From the NCBI GenBank assembly GCA_027493955.1, contig JAOSJT010000001.1, positions 4,574,552 through 4,638,551 of the forward strand: DNA of 64,000 nucleotides. Reading direction: 5' to 3'. The translations under genes were made by a program, and so were the position numbers. This stretch comes from Bacteroidia bacterium. GTDB lineage: Bacteria > Bacteroidota > Ignavibacteria > SZUA-365. This document shows, in pieces, positions 56,005 to 64,000 of this stretch. Below the pieces are notes generated by a model. It saw nothing but the letters and a program-made list of their open reading frames with translations. It was not told the DNA's origin and did not search any database. The number at the start of each line of letters is the position of its first letter. Position 1 is the stretch's first letter.

Positions 56005-59000
56005 ATGCAGCGCGCAGGGATTCTCGCGATACTGGTACTACTGACCACAACCTGTCTTCAGGCACAGACGCCGTCACGTTCCGGGGCATTACTCCCCAAA
56101 CTCTCACATGCGTTTGCTCCGCATGCCGGAGATGATGCCGTGCGTGCTCTGCCGGATACCGTGCGGCTGCTCGCGGTGATGGTGGATTTCCCCGAGGACA
56201 CGGATAACCGTACCAGCGGCACGGGGAAGTTCGGATCCATCTATGAGTATGATTACGGCACCGAGATACTCGATCCCATGCCCCATAACCGCGCGCATTT
56301 TCAGCAACATCTGCAATTTCTCGAGAACTATGTCCGGAAGGTGTCGGGACGAAGGACCATCCTCAAGGGCGAGGTGCTCGACGGAATCGTAACGGTGGAC
56401 GGGCCGATCAGTGATTATTCTTTCAGGAAAAACGAGTCCGAAGCGCCGGTGGCGAAGCTGGCCGTGGAAGCGTGGGAGAAAGCGGTCCAACAGTTCAGTA
56501 CAGTGGATTTTTCGCGTTACCACATGTTTGTTGTCTTTCATGCGGGACGCGGGCGCGACATTGATTTGGTGAGCATACAGGGCTTCGATCCCACTCCATT
56601 TGACCTTCCGTCGTTATCATTCACCCATACAGCGTTTCGCCGACTGCTCGGAAACGATTTTCAGGGCGTCGATGCGGGCGGCGGATTTCGGATCACCAAT
56701 TGCGCCGTATTGCCCACCACCAACAATCGCGAGATTTCCAACATCGACGGATCACGGAGTCTCCTGGAGTTGACCATCAATGGTTTGCTCGCCGCCAGCT
56801 TCGGTACCTGGGCGGGTCTGCCAGATCTGTTCGATACCAGGACCGGAAAAACCGGAATCGGGCGCTTCGGCCTGATGGATGGTGAAGGCATTTTCGCCTA
56901 CGGCGGAATATGTCCGCCCGCGCCATCCGCATGGGAGAAACAGCGGCTTGGCTGGACGAGCCCGCGCATTGCCGCTTCCGGTACGCGGAATTATCTCATC
57001 ACCGCTGGCGACTCACTCTCCACCGCGGATGTGATACGTGTGCCGATCACCGACATCGAATATTGGCTGGTGGAGAATCGTCAGCGCGATCTCGGCGGCA
57101 ACGGTCAGCTCGTCACCTTCGTCTCCGGCGGACAAGTACAGCAGTTGCGCTTCCCGAAGGACACCCTGGGTTTCGACAACGGCAATGTATCGCAGCTCAA
57201 GGGCGTGGTGATCGACGTGGAGGATATCGACTGGAGCCTGCCGGGCGGACGCGTGCTCGTAGACGACAAGGAAACCCGCATCAATGGCGGTATTCTCATC
57301 TGGCATATTGATGAAACAGCACTGACGGAGCGCATCGCGCTCAACACCGTCAACGTAACCATGCCGGGGGTGTCCCGTGCAGTGGATCTGGAGCAGGCTG
57401 GTGGGCCGCAGGACATTGGCGTGGATATTCAGACAGTTTTCGGCACGCAGACAGGGAGCGGATCCGCCATCGATTACTGGACAAAGGACAACATCTCGCC
57501 TGTGTACACCAATATGTTCGATCTGCGCAGTTCTCCGAACAGCAGAGCCAATTCGGGCGCCGACGCGCGTGTGGCGATGAAGAATTTTTCCGTCAGCGGA
57601 CCGATCATGACATTGGATATTGCCGTGGGCGATGATGGCTATGCACCGCTTGCGGGTTTCCCGGTGGACTTCGGCGAACAGCTGCAAAGCGGACAGACGT
57701 TGCGCTACATCCGCTCCGCGGATTTGGATGGCGACGGTGTGGACGAGTTGCTGGCGGCCGCAAGCGGAGTGCAGCACGGTTTTCGCCTGCTCGTCAGCCG
57801 TCTCGATGGAACACCGTATCTTCCGACAGGCTACGTCGCAGGAGCGGAGAATTGGGAACTGTCGGACGCACCGGCTGTCGGCGACGTGGATGGCGATGGC
57901 AAGGCTGAGACGGCGGTTATCCTTGAGCAAGGGACTGCACGTGAGGTATACGTCCTCCGTGCAGCCGACAGCGATGCCGATGGAATGCTGGACGTACTGT
58001 ACCGGCAGCGCTTCGAGGGATCGGGCGGCTATCCTGCCCTCGCAAGCACGCTGCCGCAGATTATTCATGGTGCGTTGCTGCTGTACGTACGCGGCTCCGC
58101 CGCCGACAGCATCATTGCAGTCGGCAGCACCGTGCGGAGTTTTTCTGTAGGAACGCCGGGCTTTGAGCCATACGCCGATGTGCGCTTCCTGCCTCTGGAC
58201 GAAGCGGGGATGGTCTACGCGCATACCCCGCAGAGCGGCCTCGCTTTTTCGCTCTCCGGCATGGTACAGCCGCTCCATTTTACATCAATCGTCACAGCTC
58301 CCATTTCTGACGGTACGGCTGCTTTGTCCGCCTCCGCCGACGTTGACGGCGATGGAAAGCGGGAGCTGATAGTCTCCCGCGTCGACGCGACTTCTTCCGG
58401 GACCTCGCAGATCCTGGTCGCTTCTTACGCGCTGGGAGAGGGGACCGATGCGGACGTACGGCCTATCGCGGAGCGGCTGCCGGGGGATCCGGTGATCACT
58501 TCCGGTGCGGTGGCGTGTGCGGACGTGGACGGAGACGGACGTGCGGAAATTCTGTTGCGGAGCGGCGACGGTCTGCTCATGGCATATAACCACACGCTTG
58601 CCCCCGTGGATAACTATCCCGTGTATGCCCGTGCGAAAAAACTGCGCTCGTATCGCGGCGATGCAACGGGAGACGTGGTCGTCTCTTCGGGGTTCGAAAC
58701 GCTGCGCTTTCTTCAGGACAAGGCAGGTACGCGGGAAGGATTTCCGGTCGCTTTCCCGACCGTCAACGACCAGGCGTTGTTGCGCACCGACCGCGGCCGG
58801 CTTGGCATTGCCGCTGTATCGGATCGTGCGCTGTTCGTCTTCGAGCATGCTGTGAATATCGCTATCGGAGATCTGCTGTGGTCAACCGCGAACGCGGACA
58901 GTCGCAACAGCGGACAGACACCCTTGCCGACGCAGAATGTGAGCCCGGGTACCGAGTTTTTCCCGCAGCAGCTCTGTTATAACTGGCCGAATCCCGCTTA

Positions 59001-59238
59001 TGACGGAGTCACCCGCATTCGCTTTTTCGTGTCCGACGATGCGGATGTGACGGTGAAGATTTACGACCTGGCCGGCGACAAGGTGGATGAGCTCAGTACG
59101 CGTGCACGCGGCGGTGTGGACAACGAGATCGTCTGGGATGTCAGCGGCATTCAGAGTGATGTGTACCTCGCGAAGGTCGAGGCAATCGCTCCGGGTAAAA
59201 AAGGCGAGAAAATCATAAAAATCGCCGTGGTGCGCTAG
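56005..59238 (+). CDS. M6-metallopeptidase-like T9SS cargo with destroyed zinc motif
   Basis: A 1077-residue secreted protein. Signal peptide MQRAGILAILVLLTTTCLQAQ; an M6 (immune inhibitor A)-like domain up to about residue 540 (LLAVMVDFPEDTD near the start, later GLPDLFDTRTGKTGIGRFGLMDGEG and SAWEKQRLGW); FG-GAP/VCBS-like repeats with calcium-type loops DLDGDGVDELL, DVDGDGKAETA, DVDGDGKRELI and DVDGDGRAEIL at about 575-860; and a T9SS sorting domain from NWPNPAYDG to the end. Where M6 enzymes have HEFGH, this protein has A264-S265-F266-G267-T268, so all three zinc/catalytic residues are missing while the flanking GLPDLFD and LMDG are kept. It is therefore probably an inactive, binding version. 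Confidence 0.87.
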   Translation: MQRAGILAILVLLTTTCLQAQTPSRSGALLPKLSHAFAPHAGDDAVRALPDTVRLLAVMVDFPEDTDNRTSGTGKFGSIYEYDYGTEILDPMPHNRAHFQQHLQFLENYVRKVSGRRTILKGEVLDGIVTVDGPISDYSFRKNESEAPVAKLAVEAWEKAVQQFSTVDFSRYHMFVVFHAGRGRDIDLVSIQGFDPTPFDLPSLSFTHTAFRRLLGNDFQGVDAGGGFRITNCAVLPTTNNREISNIDGSRSLLELTINGLLAASFGTWAGLPDLFDTRTGKTGIGRFGLMDGEGIFAYGGICPPAPSAWEKQRLGWTSPRIAASGTRNYLITAGDSLSTADVIRVPITDIEYWLVENRQRDLGGNGQLVTFVSGGQVQQLRFPKDTLGFDNGNVSQLKGVVIDVEDIDWSLPGGRVLVDDKETRINGGILIWHIDETALTERIALNTVNVTMPGVSRAVDLEQAGGPQDIGVDIQTVFGTQTGSGSAIDYWTKDNISPVYTNMFDLRSSPNSRANSGADARVAMKNFSVSGPIMTLDIAVGDDGYAPLAGFPVDFGEQLQSGQTLRYIRSADLDGDGVDELLAAASGVQHGFRLLVSRLDGTPYLPTGYVAGAENWELSDAPAVGDVDGDGKAETAVILEQGTAREVYVLRAADSDADGMLDVLYRQRFEGSGGYPALASTLPQIIHGALLLYVRGSAADSIIAVGSTVRSFSVGTPGFEPYADVRFLPLDEAGMVYAHTPQSGLAFSLSGMVQPLHFTSIVTAPISDGTAALSASADVDGDGKRELIVSRVDATSSGTSQILVASYALGEGTDADVRPIAERLPGDPVITSGAVACADVDGDGRAEILLRSGDGLLMAYNHTLAPVDNYPVYARAKKLRSYRGDATGDVVVSSGFETLRFLQDKAGTREGFPVAFPTVNDQALLRTDRGRLGIAAVSDRALFVFEHAVNIAIGDLLWSTANADSRNSGQTPLPTQNVSPGTEFFPQQLCYNWPNPAYDGVTRIRFFVSDDADVTVKIYDLAGDKVDELSTRARGGVDNEIVWDVSGIQSDVYLAKVEAIAPGKKGEKIIKIAVVR

Positions 59239-59404
59239 GGGCGGCGTGTTGCGGAAAGCAGGCGCGGTCGAAGCCGTTTGTTCACTGATGGATCAGGGAA
59301 CACAAAAGATGCACCCGGGCACCGTTCTGCGATCCCCGAGGCATCAGGAATTCTGTCATAAGCGACGAGCATTCTTTCATCTCACTCTATCGGAAAATCG
59401 TATC

Positions 59405-62400
59405 ATGATGATGACGATGCGTGCCATACCGGCGCTCCTTCTGCTTTTCGTGTTTGGATCTGTTCTTCATGCGCAGCCGGACAGCTATTCCGCTCCGGAG
59501 AAGGATTGGTTTACCATTACCACGAAGCATTTTCACGTGCATTATCATGAAGGCGCGGAGCGTACAGCGCGTGTGGTGGCAAAGATCGCCGAAGATGTGT
59601 ACGGTCCGATCACCTCGCTGTACGATCACGAGCCCGATCAGCGCATCAGTTTTGTGATCAAGGACATCTCGGACTACGCGAACGGCGCGGCGTATTTTTT
59701 CAACAACAAGATCGAGATTTGGGCCTCGCCTCTGGATTTCGAACTGCGCGGAACGCACAACTGGCTGCGTAATGTGATCACGCATGAGTTCACGCACGTG
59801 ATTCAGATCCAGGCCGCGATGAAATTCGGACGTGGCATTCCCGCGCTGACATTTCAGTGGTTCGGGTATGAAAAGGAACGCCGCCGCGACGTGTTGTACG
59901 GATATCCCAACACACTGGTGTCGTATCCCTTTCCCGGCGTGGTGGTACCGCCCTGGTTCGCCGAAGGCACGGCGCAGTTCCAACGCGACAGACTCGGGTA
60001 TGAGAACTGGGATGCGCATCGGGACATGATATTGCGTAGTTACGTGCTTGCCGATTCCATGCTCAGTTGGGGTGAGATGAGCGCGTTCGGAAAAACCAGC
60101 CTCGGCAACGAGAGCGTGTACAATTCCGGCTACAATCTCACGCGCTATATCGCGCGGAAGTACGGCGAGGACAAGCTGGCGGATATCACCCGCGCTTTGA
60201 GCAAGCCGTTCACATTCACGATTGACGCCGCCGTCAAAGATGTACTCGGCATCAGCGGCCGTGCCCTGTACGCAGAATGGGCCTCAGCCCTCAAGGACGA
60301 GTATGCGGCACGCACCGCGCCCATACGAAAAAATCGCATCGAGGGTGATATTATCGCGGGTGTCGGTTTCGCCAATTTCTATCCGCGCTATTCACCGGAC
60401 GGAAAATGGATCGCCTATGTCTCGAACAAGACCTCCGATTACATGGGGCAATCCGCGCTGTACATTCGGCGGGCGGACAGCACCGCAGAGCGCATGGCCG
60501 TTCCCGGTGTGCGTTCCGCCATTTCCTGGTCACCGGACGGCAAGAAAATCGTGTACTCGAAGTACAACACACCGACCGTGCAGGGCCATATCTACTACGA
60601 TCTGTACGTGTATGATGTGGAAAAAGAAGAGGAGAAGCGTCTGACCCGCGGATTACGCGCGTTCAATCCCGCCTGGTCTCCCGACGGATCACGCATCGCG
60701 TTCGTGCACGGCGCGGACGGAACGATCAATCTTTCCACTGTGGACGCACAGGGAGGGAACCGGGTACAGCTCACCAAGTATGCGCATGGTGAGCAGGTGT
60801 TCACCCCAACCTGGTCTCCCGATGGTGCCTGGATTGCGTTCGCCTTTGCTCCGCGCACGCATCGTGGGCTGGCGCGCATCCGGCCCGACGGCAGCGGGTT
60901 CGAGACCATTCTCCATGAGCCCGCGAATGATTGTCGCGATCCGCGCTACACTTCCGACGGAAAACATCTCCTCTATTCCAGCGATCGGACGGGCATTTTC
61001 AATATCTATCGTCTCGATCCCGGATCCGGTACACGGACGCAGCTCACCAACGTTTTGGGTGGTGCTTTCATGCCTGATCAGGATGCAGCCGGGAATCTCG
61101 TCTATGCCGCATACACTGCGGGCGGATATAAAATTGCGCGGCTCGCCACCGGCGGGACGGTTGAGCCCGGGATGTACGATTACCTGCCTCCCGTGCAATA
61201 TTCCTCGCCCATCGCTTCGGCGGATGCGGAATGGGATTGGGACGCGTTGAACAATTTCGATGACACACGTATCGAGGAGAGCACACCGTCCGTGTACGAA
61301 CGCCTGTTCATGAGCATGATGTATTTCCCGACGATACGCGTTGACGGCTTCAATCCCGACAACAGCGGTCTCGAGCTGCTCAAACCCGGTTTGATGATGT
61401 ACTCGTCCGATATGCTGTCGCGCCTGGAGTTCCTGGCCAGCGCGTCGATCAACATCAAGGCCGAGCGCGATCTGTATCTGAATGTGACGTATCGCGACAA
61501 GCTGCCTATTTTCAGTAGTCTCGGCCTGTTTCCCGACCTGTCCCTCGAGGTGTTCAATGTGACCCGCGGCACTTCGACCAGCATACCGCTGCCGCTCGAT
61601 ACGGTGGGAGTGGATGTGGATTTCAATCTGCTGGAATTCGCCGTGCGTCTGGGGCATAACATCGCCAACGATCACATGCGTCTGGAGGTGGGGTATTCCC
61701 ACAGCCGGTACACGTCGACGCTCGGGAGTTTCCGAAATCCGGACAATGATATGCTGATACCCGCGCGGGACAACCTGTATCTCGTCGGCAATGACCTCAG
61801 TGTGGTATTCCGGTACAGGAACATCGTCCCGACCCGCGATCATGAAATCAGTCCGATCGGTACGCGCTTCACCCTCCGGTATGATCATGAATTCAACAAT
61901 TACAATCCCGACGGCGATTTTGAAATTGACCGCAACAGCGGTCTGCTCATTCCCCTGTACCGGGATTTCAATTTCCACCGATTTGATGCGCATCTCAGCA
62001 TCGGTGCGCGGTTGCCGTGGCTCGAGCATGCTCTGAGCGTGCGCTTGCGCGGCGCGACAATCCTTGGCGAGCCCGTGGACGATTTTTTCAATTTCTATGC
62101 GGGCGGCATCACCGGCATGCAGGGGTACACGTATTACTCGCTCGGAGGCAATGAACTCGCCGCGGCACAGATCACGTATCGTTTCCCGATCATTTCCAGC
62201 ATGGATTTCCGCCTCGGACATGTACTGTTCGACAAGCTCTACGGGGGCGTGTTCATGGACATCGGCGACGCTGTGATGGATCCGGAGCAGTTCACGGTAG
62301 GGAATTTGAAGAAGAACGTGGGTTTCGAATTACGGCTGGAGACATTCTCCTTTTCCATGTATCCGACCCGGATATTCTTCAGCGGCGCGTACGGATTGGA

Positions 62401-62503
62401 TGAGTTCACCCGGACGTTTCAGTTCACCGATGTGACCTACGGCAAAGAGTGGCGCTGGTATTTCGGTATGCTTTTCGGCTTCGATCTGAGCGACGGATTT
62501 TAG
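59405..62503 (+). CDS. Gluzincin peptidase fused to a PD40 beta-propeller and an outer-membrane barrel
   Basis: A 1032-residue exported protein with three parts. A signal peptide ends at VLHAQ. The peptidase-MA-like domain (about 30-310) has H127-E-F-T-H131 in VITHEFTHVIQIQ and a downstream E187 in PPWFAEGTAQF, the gluzincin zinc set, so it looks active. A TolB/WD40-like propeller (about 315-640) carries PD40 motifs YSPDGKWIAYVS, WSPDGKKIVYSK, WSPDGSRIAFVH and WSPDGAWIAFAF. The last 350 residues form an Omp85/surface-antigen-like barrel (GGITGMQGYTYYSLGGNELAAAQITYRFP) ending FGFDLSDGF. The start at 59405 has GGAAAA upstream; earlier codons are not signal-peptide-like. Probably cell-surface or periplasmic proteolysis. 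Confidence 0.88.
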   Translation: MMMTMRAIPALLLLFVFGSVLHAQPDSYSAPEKDWFTITTKHFHVHYHEGAERTARVVAKIAEDVYGPITSLYDHEPDQRISFVIKDISDYANGAAYFFNNKIEIWASPLDFELRGTHNWLRNVITHEFTHVIQIQAAMKFGRGIPALTFQWFGYEKERRRDVLYGYPNTLVSYPFPGVVVPPWFAEGTAQFQRDRLGYENWDAHRDMILRSYVLADSMLSWGEMSAFGKTSLGNESVYNSGYNLTRYIARKYGEDKLADITRALSKPFTFTIDAAVKDVLGISGRALYAEWASALKDEYAARTAPIRKNRIEGDIIAGVGFANFYPRYSPDGKWIAYVSNKTSDYMGQSALYIRRADSTAERMAVPGVRSAISWSPDGKKIVYSKYNTPTVQGHIYYDLYVYDVEKEEEKRLTRGLRAFNPAWSPDGSRIAFVHGADGTINLSTVDAQGGNRVQLTKYAHGEQVFTPTWSPDGAWIAFAFAPRTHRGLARIRPDGSGFETILHEPANDCRDPRYTSDGKHLLYSSDRTGIFNIYRLDPGSGTRTQLTNVLGGAFMPDQDAAGNLVYAAYTAGGYKIARLATGGTVEPGMYDYLPPVQYSSPIASADAEWDWDALNNFDDTRIEESTPSVYERLFMSMMYFPTIRVDGFNPDNSGLELLKPGLMMYSSDMLSRLEFLASASINIKAERDLYLNVTYRDKLPIFSSLGLFPDLSLEVFNVTRGTSTSIPLPLDTVGVDVDFNLLEFAVRLGHNIANDHMRLEVGYSHSRYTSTLGSFRNPDNDMLIPARDNLYLVGNDLSVVFRYRNIVPTRDHEISPIGTRFTLRYDHEFNNYNPDGDFEIDRNSGLLIPLYRDFNFHRFDAHLSIGARLPWLEHALSVRLRGATILGEPVDDFFNFYAGGITGMQGYTYYSLGGNELAAAQITYRFPIISSMDFRLGHVLFDKLYGGVFMDIGDAVMDPEQFTVGNLKKNVGFELRLETFSFSMYPTRIFFSGAYGLDEFTRTFQFTDVTYGKEWRWYFGMLFGFDLSDGF

Positions 62504-62636
62504 CGCAACGCGCAGACAAGAGCATTTTCCCCAAAGCTGCATGGCGCTGTCGGTTCCGACGCGCCATTTGTTTTTCCAGCGGTGAAATTCTATACTTCGT
62601 CGCTGTTTCGACACAACCATAGCTTGATGCTGACGC

Positions 62637-64000
62637 ATGCGCACCAGTCTGCTCAGGTATCTTTTCCGTCTTGAATACGTCCTTGCCTCGGCACTCGTGC
62701 TGGTGCTGGTGTGGTGTATGATCGTCATTTCGGACAATCTTCCCGAGACGGACGATACGTCCTTCCTCAATCCCATCTTTGACCGTATCGATTTTCTGAA
62801 CATCGCCGACGTCAGTCTGGACGCCGTATTCGCCGTCCGCGACGCCGAGTTTCCCGATCCGAGGATAAAGGTGGTGAACCTGGGGGAAGTAGCTCCTACG
62901 CCCGATGGCAAAATCGCCATGCTGTTGTATAAACTGCACGCCAGCGGGGCCAGAGTTATCGGTCTCGATGTGTTTCTCGATGCGCTGCACGTGGAGCGCT
63001 TTCCGGAGGAGCGCCTGTCGGAGTTCGATGCGCTGGTCCAGGCCCTGCGGGATGTTCCCAACGTCGTTGTGGTATCCGGTTTCGACAAGGAGAGCATGGA
63101 GCCTGAGATTGAATTGCATCCTCTCGTGCTGGAGGCCGATCCCGCGCAGGGATTCGCAAATCTGTGGCCCGATGCCGACGGTGTGGTGCGCCGCTTCCTC
63201 CCCCGCGCGACGGTGGCTGGAGAGGAATGGTATGGACTGCCGGTACGCATGCTGCAGTTGTATGACAGCGGACTCGTCAGCAAGCTGCTGCGTTTACCCG
63301 CGGAACCACAGATCATTTACTACACAGGGACGTATCACCAGTTCGAGTCCGTCCCCATTGATGATGTCGTGTTTGGCACGATGTACGATGACGAGTATTT
63401 CCGGGACGCGATCGTTCTTATCGGTTTTGTGAACGAAGGAGGATTGTTCTATCTCGGCGACACACACAAGACGCCGATGGGGAAAAAGATTGAGGTGGAG
63501 GGGCCGGACATGCCCGGTGTGCTCATCCATGCGAATGTAATCAACATGCTGTTGCGCGACCGCTTCATCGTCCCCGTTCCGGAATGGGTGGATTGGTTGT
63601 TGGTATTCGTCCTGTCATACCTCAGTCTCGCTCTCTACAGAGTGTTGCGCACAAAGGCGCGGAACAGATTTCATGTCGGGCTGCTCATCAGCACGATGCT
63701 GCTGACAGAGGCAGTCATGGTGTTTTTCCTGCCGTTGATCGCATTTTTCTATTTCGATTTGAAGATCAGTTACAACCTGATGGCGACGGGCGCACTGTTG
63801 TTCATCCCCGCCGGCGCCGCGGTGACGAAGATGCAGTACCATCTGGAGCGGCGCAGGTTTGCGCGCAGTATTGGTATCGGGAAGGAGGGAATGCCCGCCG
63901 TGCTTCGCGAGGCCTTCGCCGACGACGAGCCGTTTGTGTCCAACATCCGCCTGCTGCATGCCTGTCTGTGTGGTGTACAGTTTGCCTGGGCATGCGAAAA
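62637..64000 (+). CDS. CHASE2-domain sensor protein (3' end outside window)
   Basis: The frame is open from the ATG at 62637 to the window end (454 residues seen). An N-terminal helix (YVLASALVLVLVWCMIVI) is followed by an extracytoplasmic CHASE2 domain (VSLDAVFAVRDAEFPDPRIKVVNLGE, ARVIGLDVFLD, GVVRRFLPR, DAIVLIGFVNEGGLF, MPGVLIHANVINMLL) and three further helices at about 320-400, the standard CHASE2 topology. The output domain, often an adenylate cyclase, kinase or GGDEF domain, lies beyond the edge. It follows the barrel-fused peptidase gene by 133 bases in the same direction. Confidence 0.88.
   Translation, partial: MRTSLLRYLFRLEYVLASALVLVLVWCMIVISDNLPETDDTSFLNPIFDRIDFLNIADVSLDAVFAVRDAEFPDPRIKVVNLGEVAPTPDGKIAMLLYKLHASGARVIGLDVFLDALHVERFPEERLSEFDALVQALRDVPNVVVVSGFDKESMEPEIELHPLVLEADPAQGFANLWPDADGVVRRFLPRATVAGEEWYGLPVRMLQLYDSGLVSKLLRLPAEPQIIYYTGTYHQFESVPIDDVVFGTMYDDEYFRDAIVLIGFVNEGGLFYLGDTHKTPMGKKIEVEGPDMPGVLIHANVINMLLRDRFIVPVPEWVDWLLVFVLSYLSLALYRVLRTKARNRFHVGLLISTMLLTEAVMVFFLPLIAFFYFDLKISYNLMATGALLFIPAGAAVTKMQYHLERRRFARSIGIGKEGMPAVLREAFADDEPFVSNIRLLHACLCGVQFAWACE

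Overview
The window reads as a chromosomal segment of a moderately GC-rich Gram-negative bacterium of the Bacteroidota/Chlorobiota (FCB) group; an Ignavibacteria- or Kapabacteria-like lineage would fit. The basis is a type IX secretion system (T9SS) pair porU-porV, several secreted proteins with T9SS C-terminal sorting domains, a TonB-dependent receptor with an N-terminal carboxypeptidase-regulatory-like domain, and Bacteroidota families such as DUF4837, DUF4783-like and PorV-like barrels. The placement is inferred from gene content; no rRNA is present to confirm it. No insertion sequence, prophage or CRISPR array is seen.

Layout. 1-7652 (+): a tightly coupled envelope operon that starts with the 3' part of ftsH, then a polyprenol/dolichol-kinase-like protein, a DUF4837 lipoprotein, an LPG-synthase-TM flippase-like protein, a GT2 glycosyltransferase, a CPBP membrane protease and a TPR protein. 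8126-10426 (+): kbl and a short-chain-type tdh, which together convert threonine to glycine and acetyl-CoA. 10656-13392 (-): an ECF sigma/anti-sigma pair with a downstream lipoprotein and a small membrane protein, flanked by unusual GAGAGC-type repeats in inverted pairs. 13599-17318 (+): a small PH-like protein, a leucine-rich-repeat lipoprotein of lower GC, and tex. 17587-21254 (-): a hypothetical protein and a T9SS-secreted BNR/propeller protein. 21445-23442 (+): an outer-membrane barrel and a membrane metallophosphoesterase. 23535-31247 (-): a fibronectin-like lipoprotein, a DUF4384 protein with thirteen 48-bp repeats, a DUF4783-like protein and a very large histidine kinase. 31662-36225: a membrane TPR protein, tRNA-Arg, an MBL-fold hydrolase, a cupin, an exported DJ-1/PfpI protein, an FkbM methyltransferase and tRNA-Asn.

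36678-44903 (+): a DUF4397 lipoprotein, then a TonB receptor, a large T9SS cargo and a PorV-like barrel that look like one module. 45050-47097 (-): a secreted hypothetical protein, a TPR protein, tRNA-Leu and tRNA-Lys. 47251-50463: phosphoglycolate-phosphatase-like HAD, an outer-membrane barrel, free methionine-R-sulfoxide reductase and a polysaccharide flippase. 50555-64000 (+): porU, porV, an M6-metallopeptidase-like T9SS cargo whose zinc motif is destroyed, a gluzincin/beta-propeller/outer-membrane-barrel fusion, and a CHASE2 sensor protein cut by the window edge.

The dominant theme is the cell envelope: T9SS export and anchoring, outer-membrane barrels, lipoproteins and envelope sensing. 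The strongest candidates for new biology are the inactive M6-like T9SS protein beside porUV, the protease-propeller-barrel fusion, the receptor/cargo/PorV-like module, and the stop-codon-abutting GAGAGC repeat elements.
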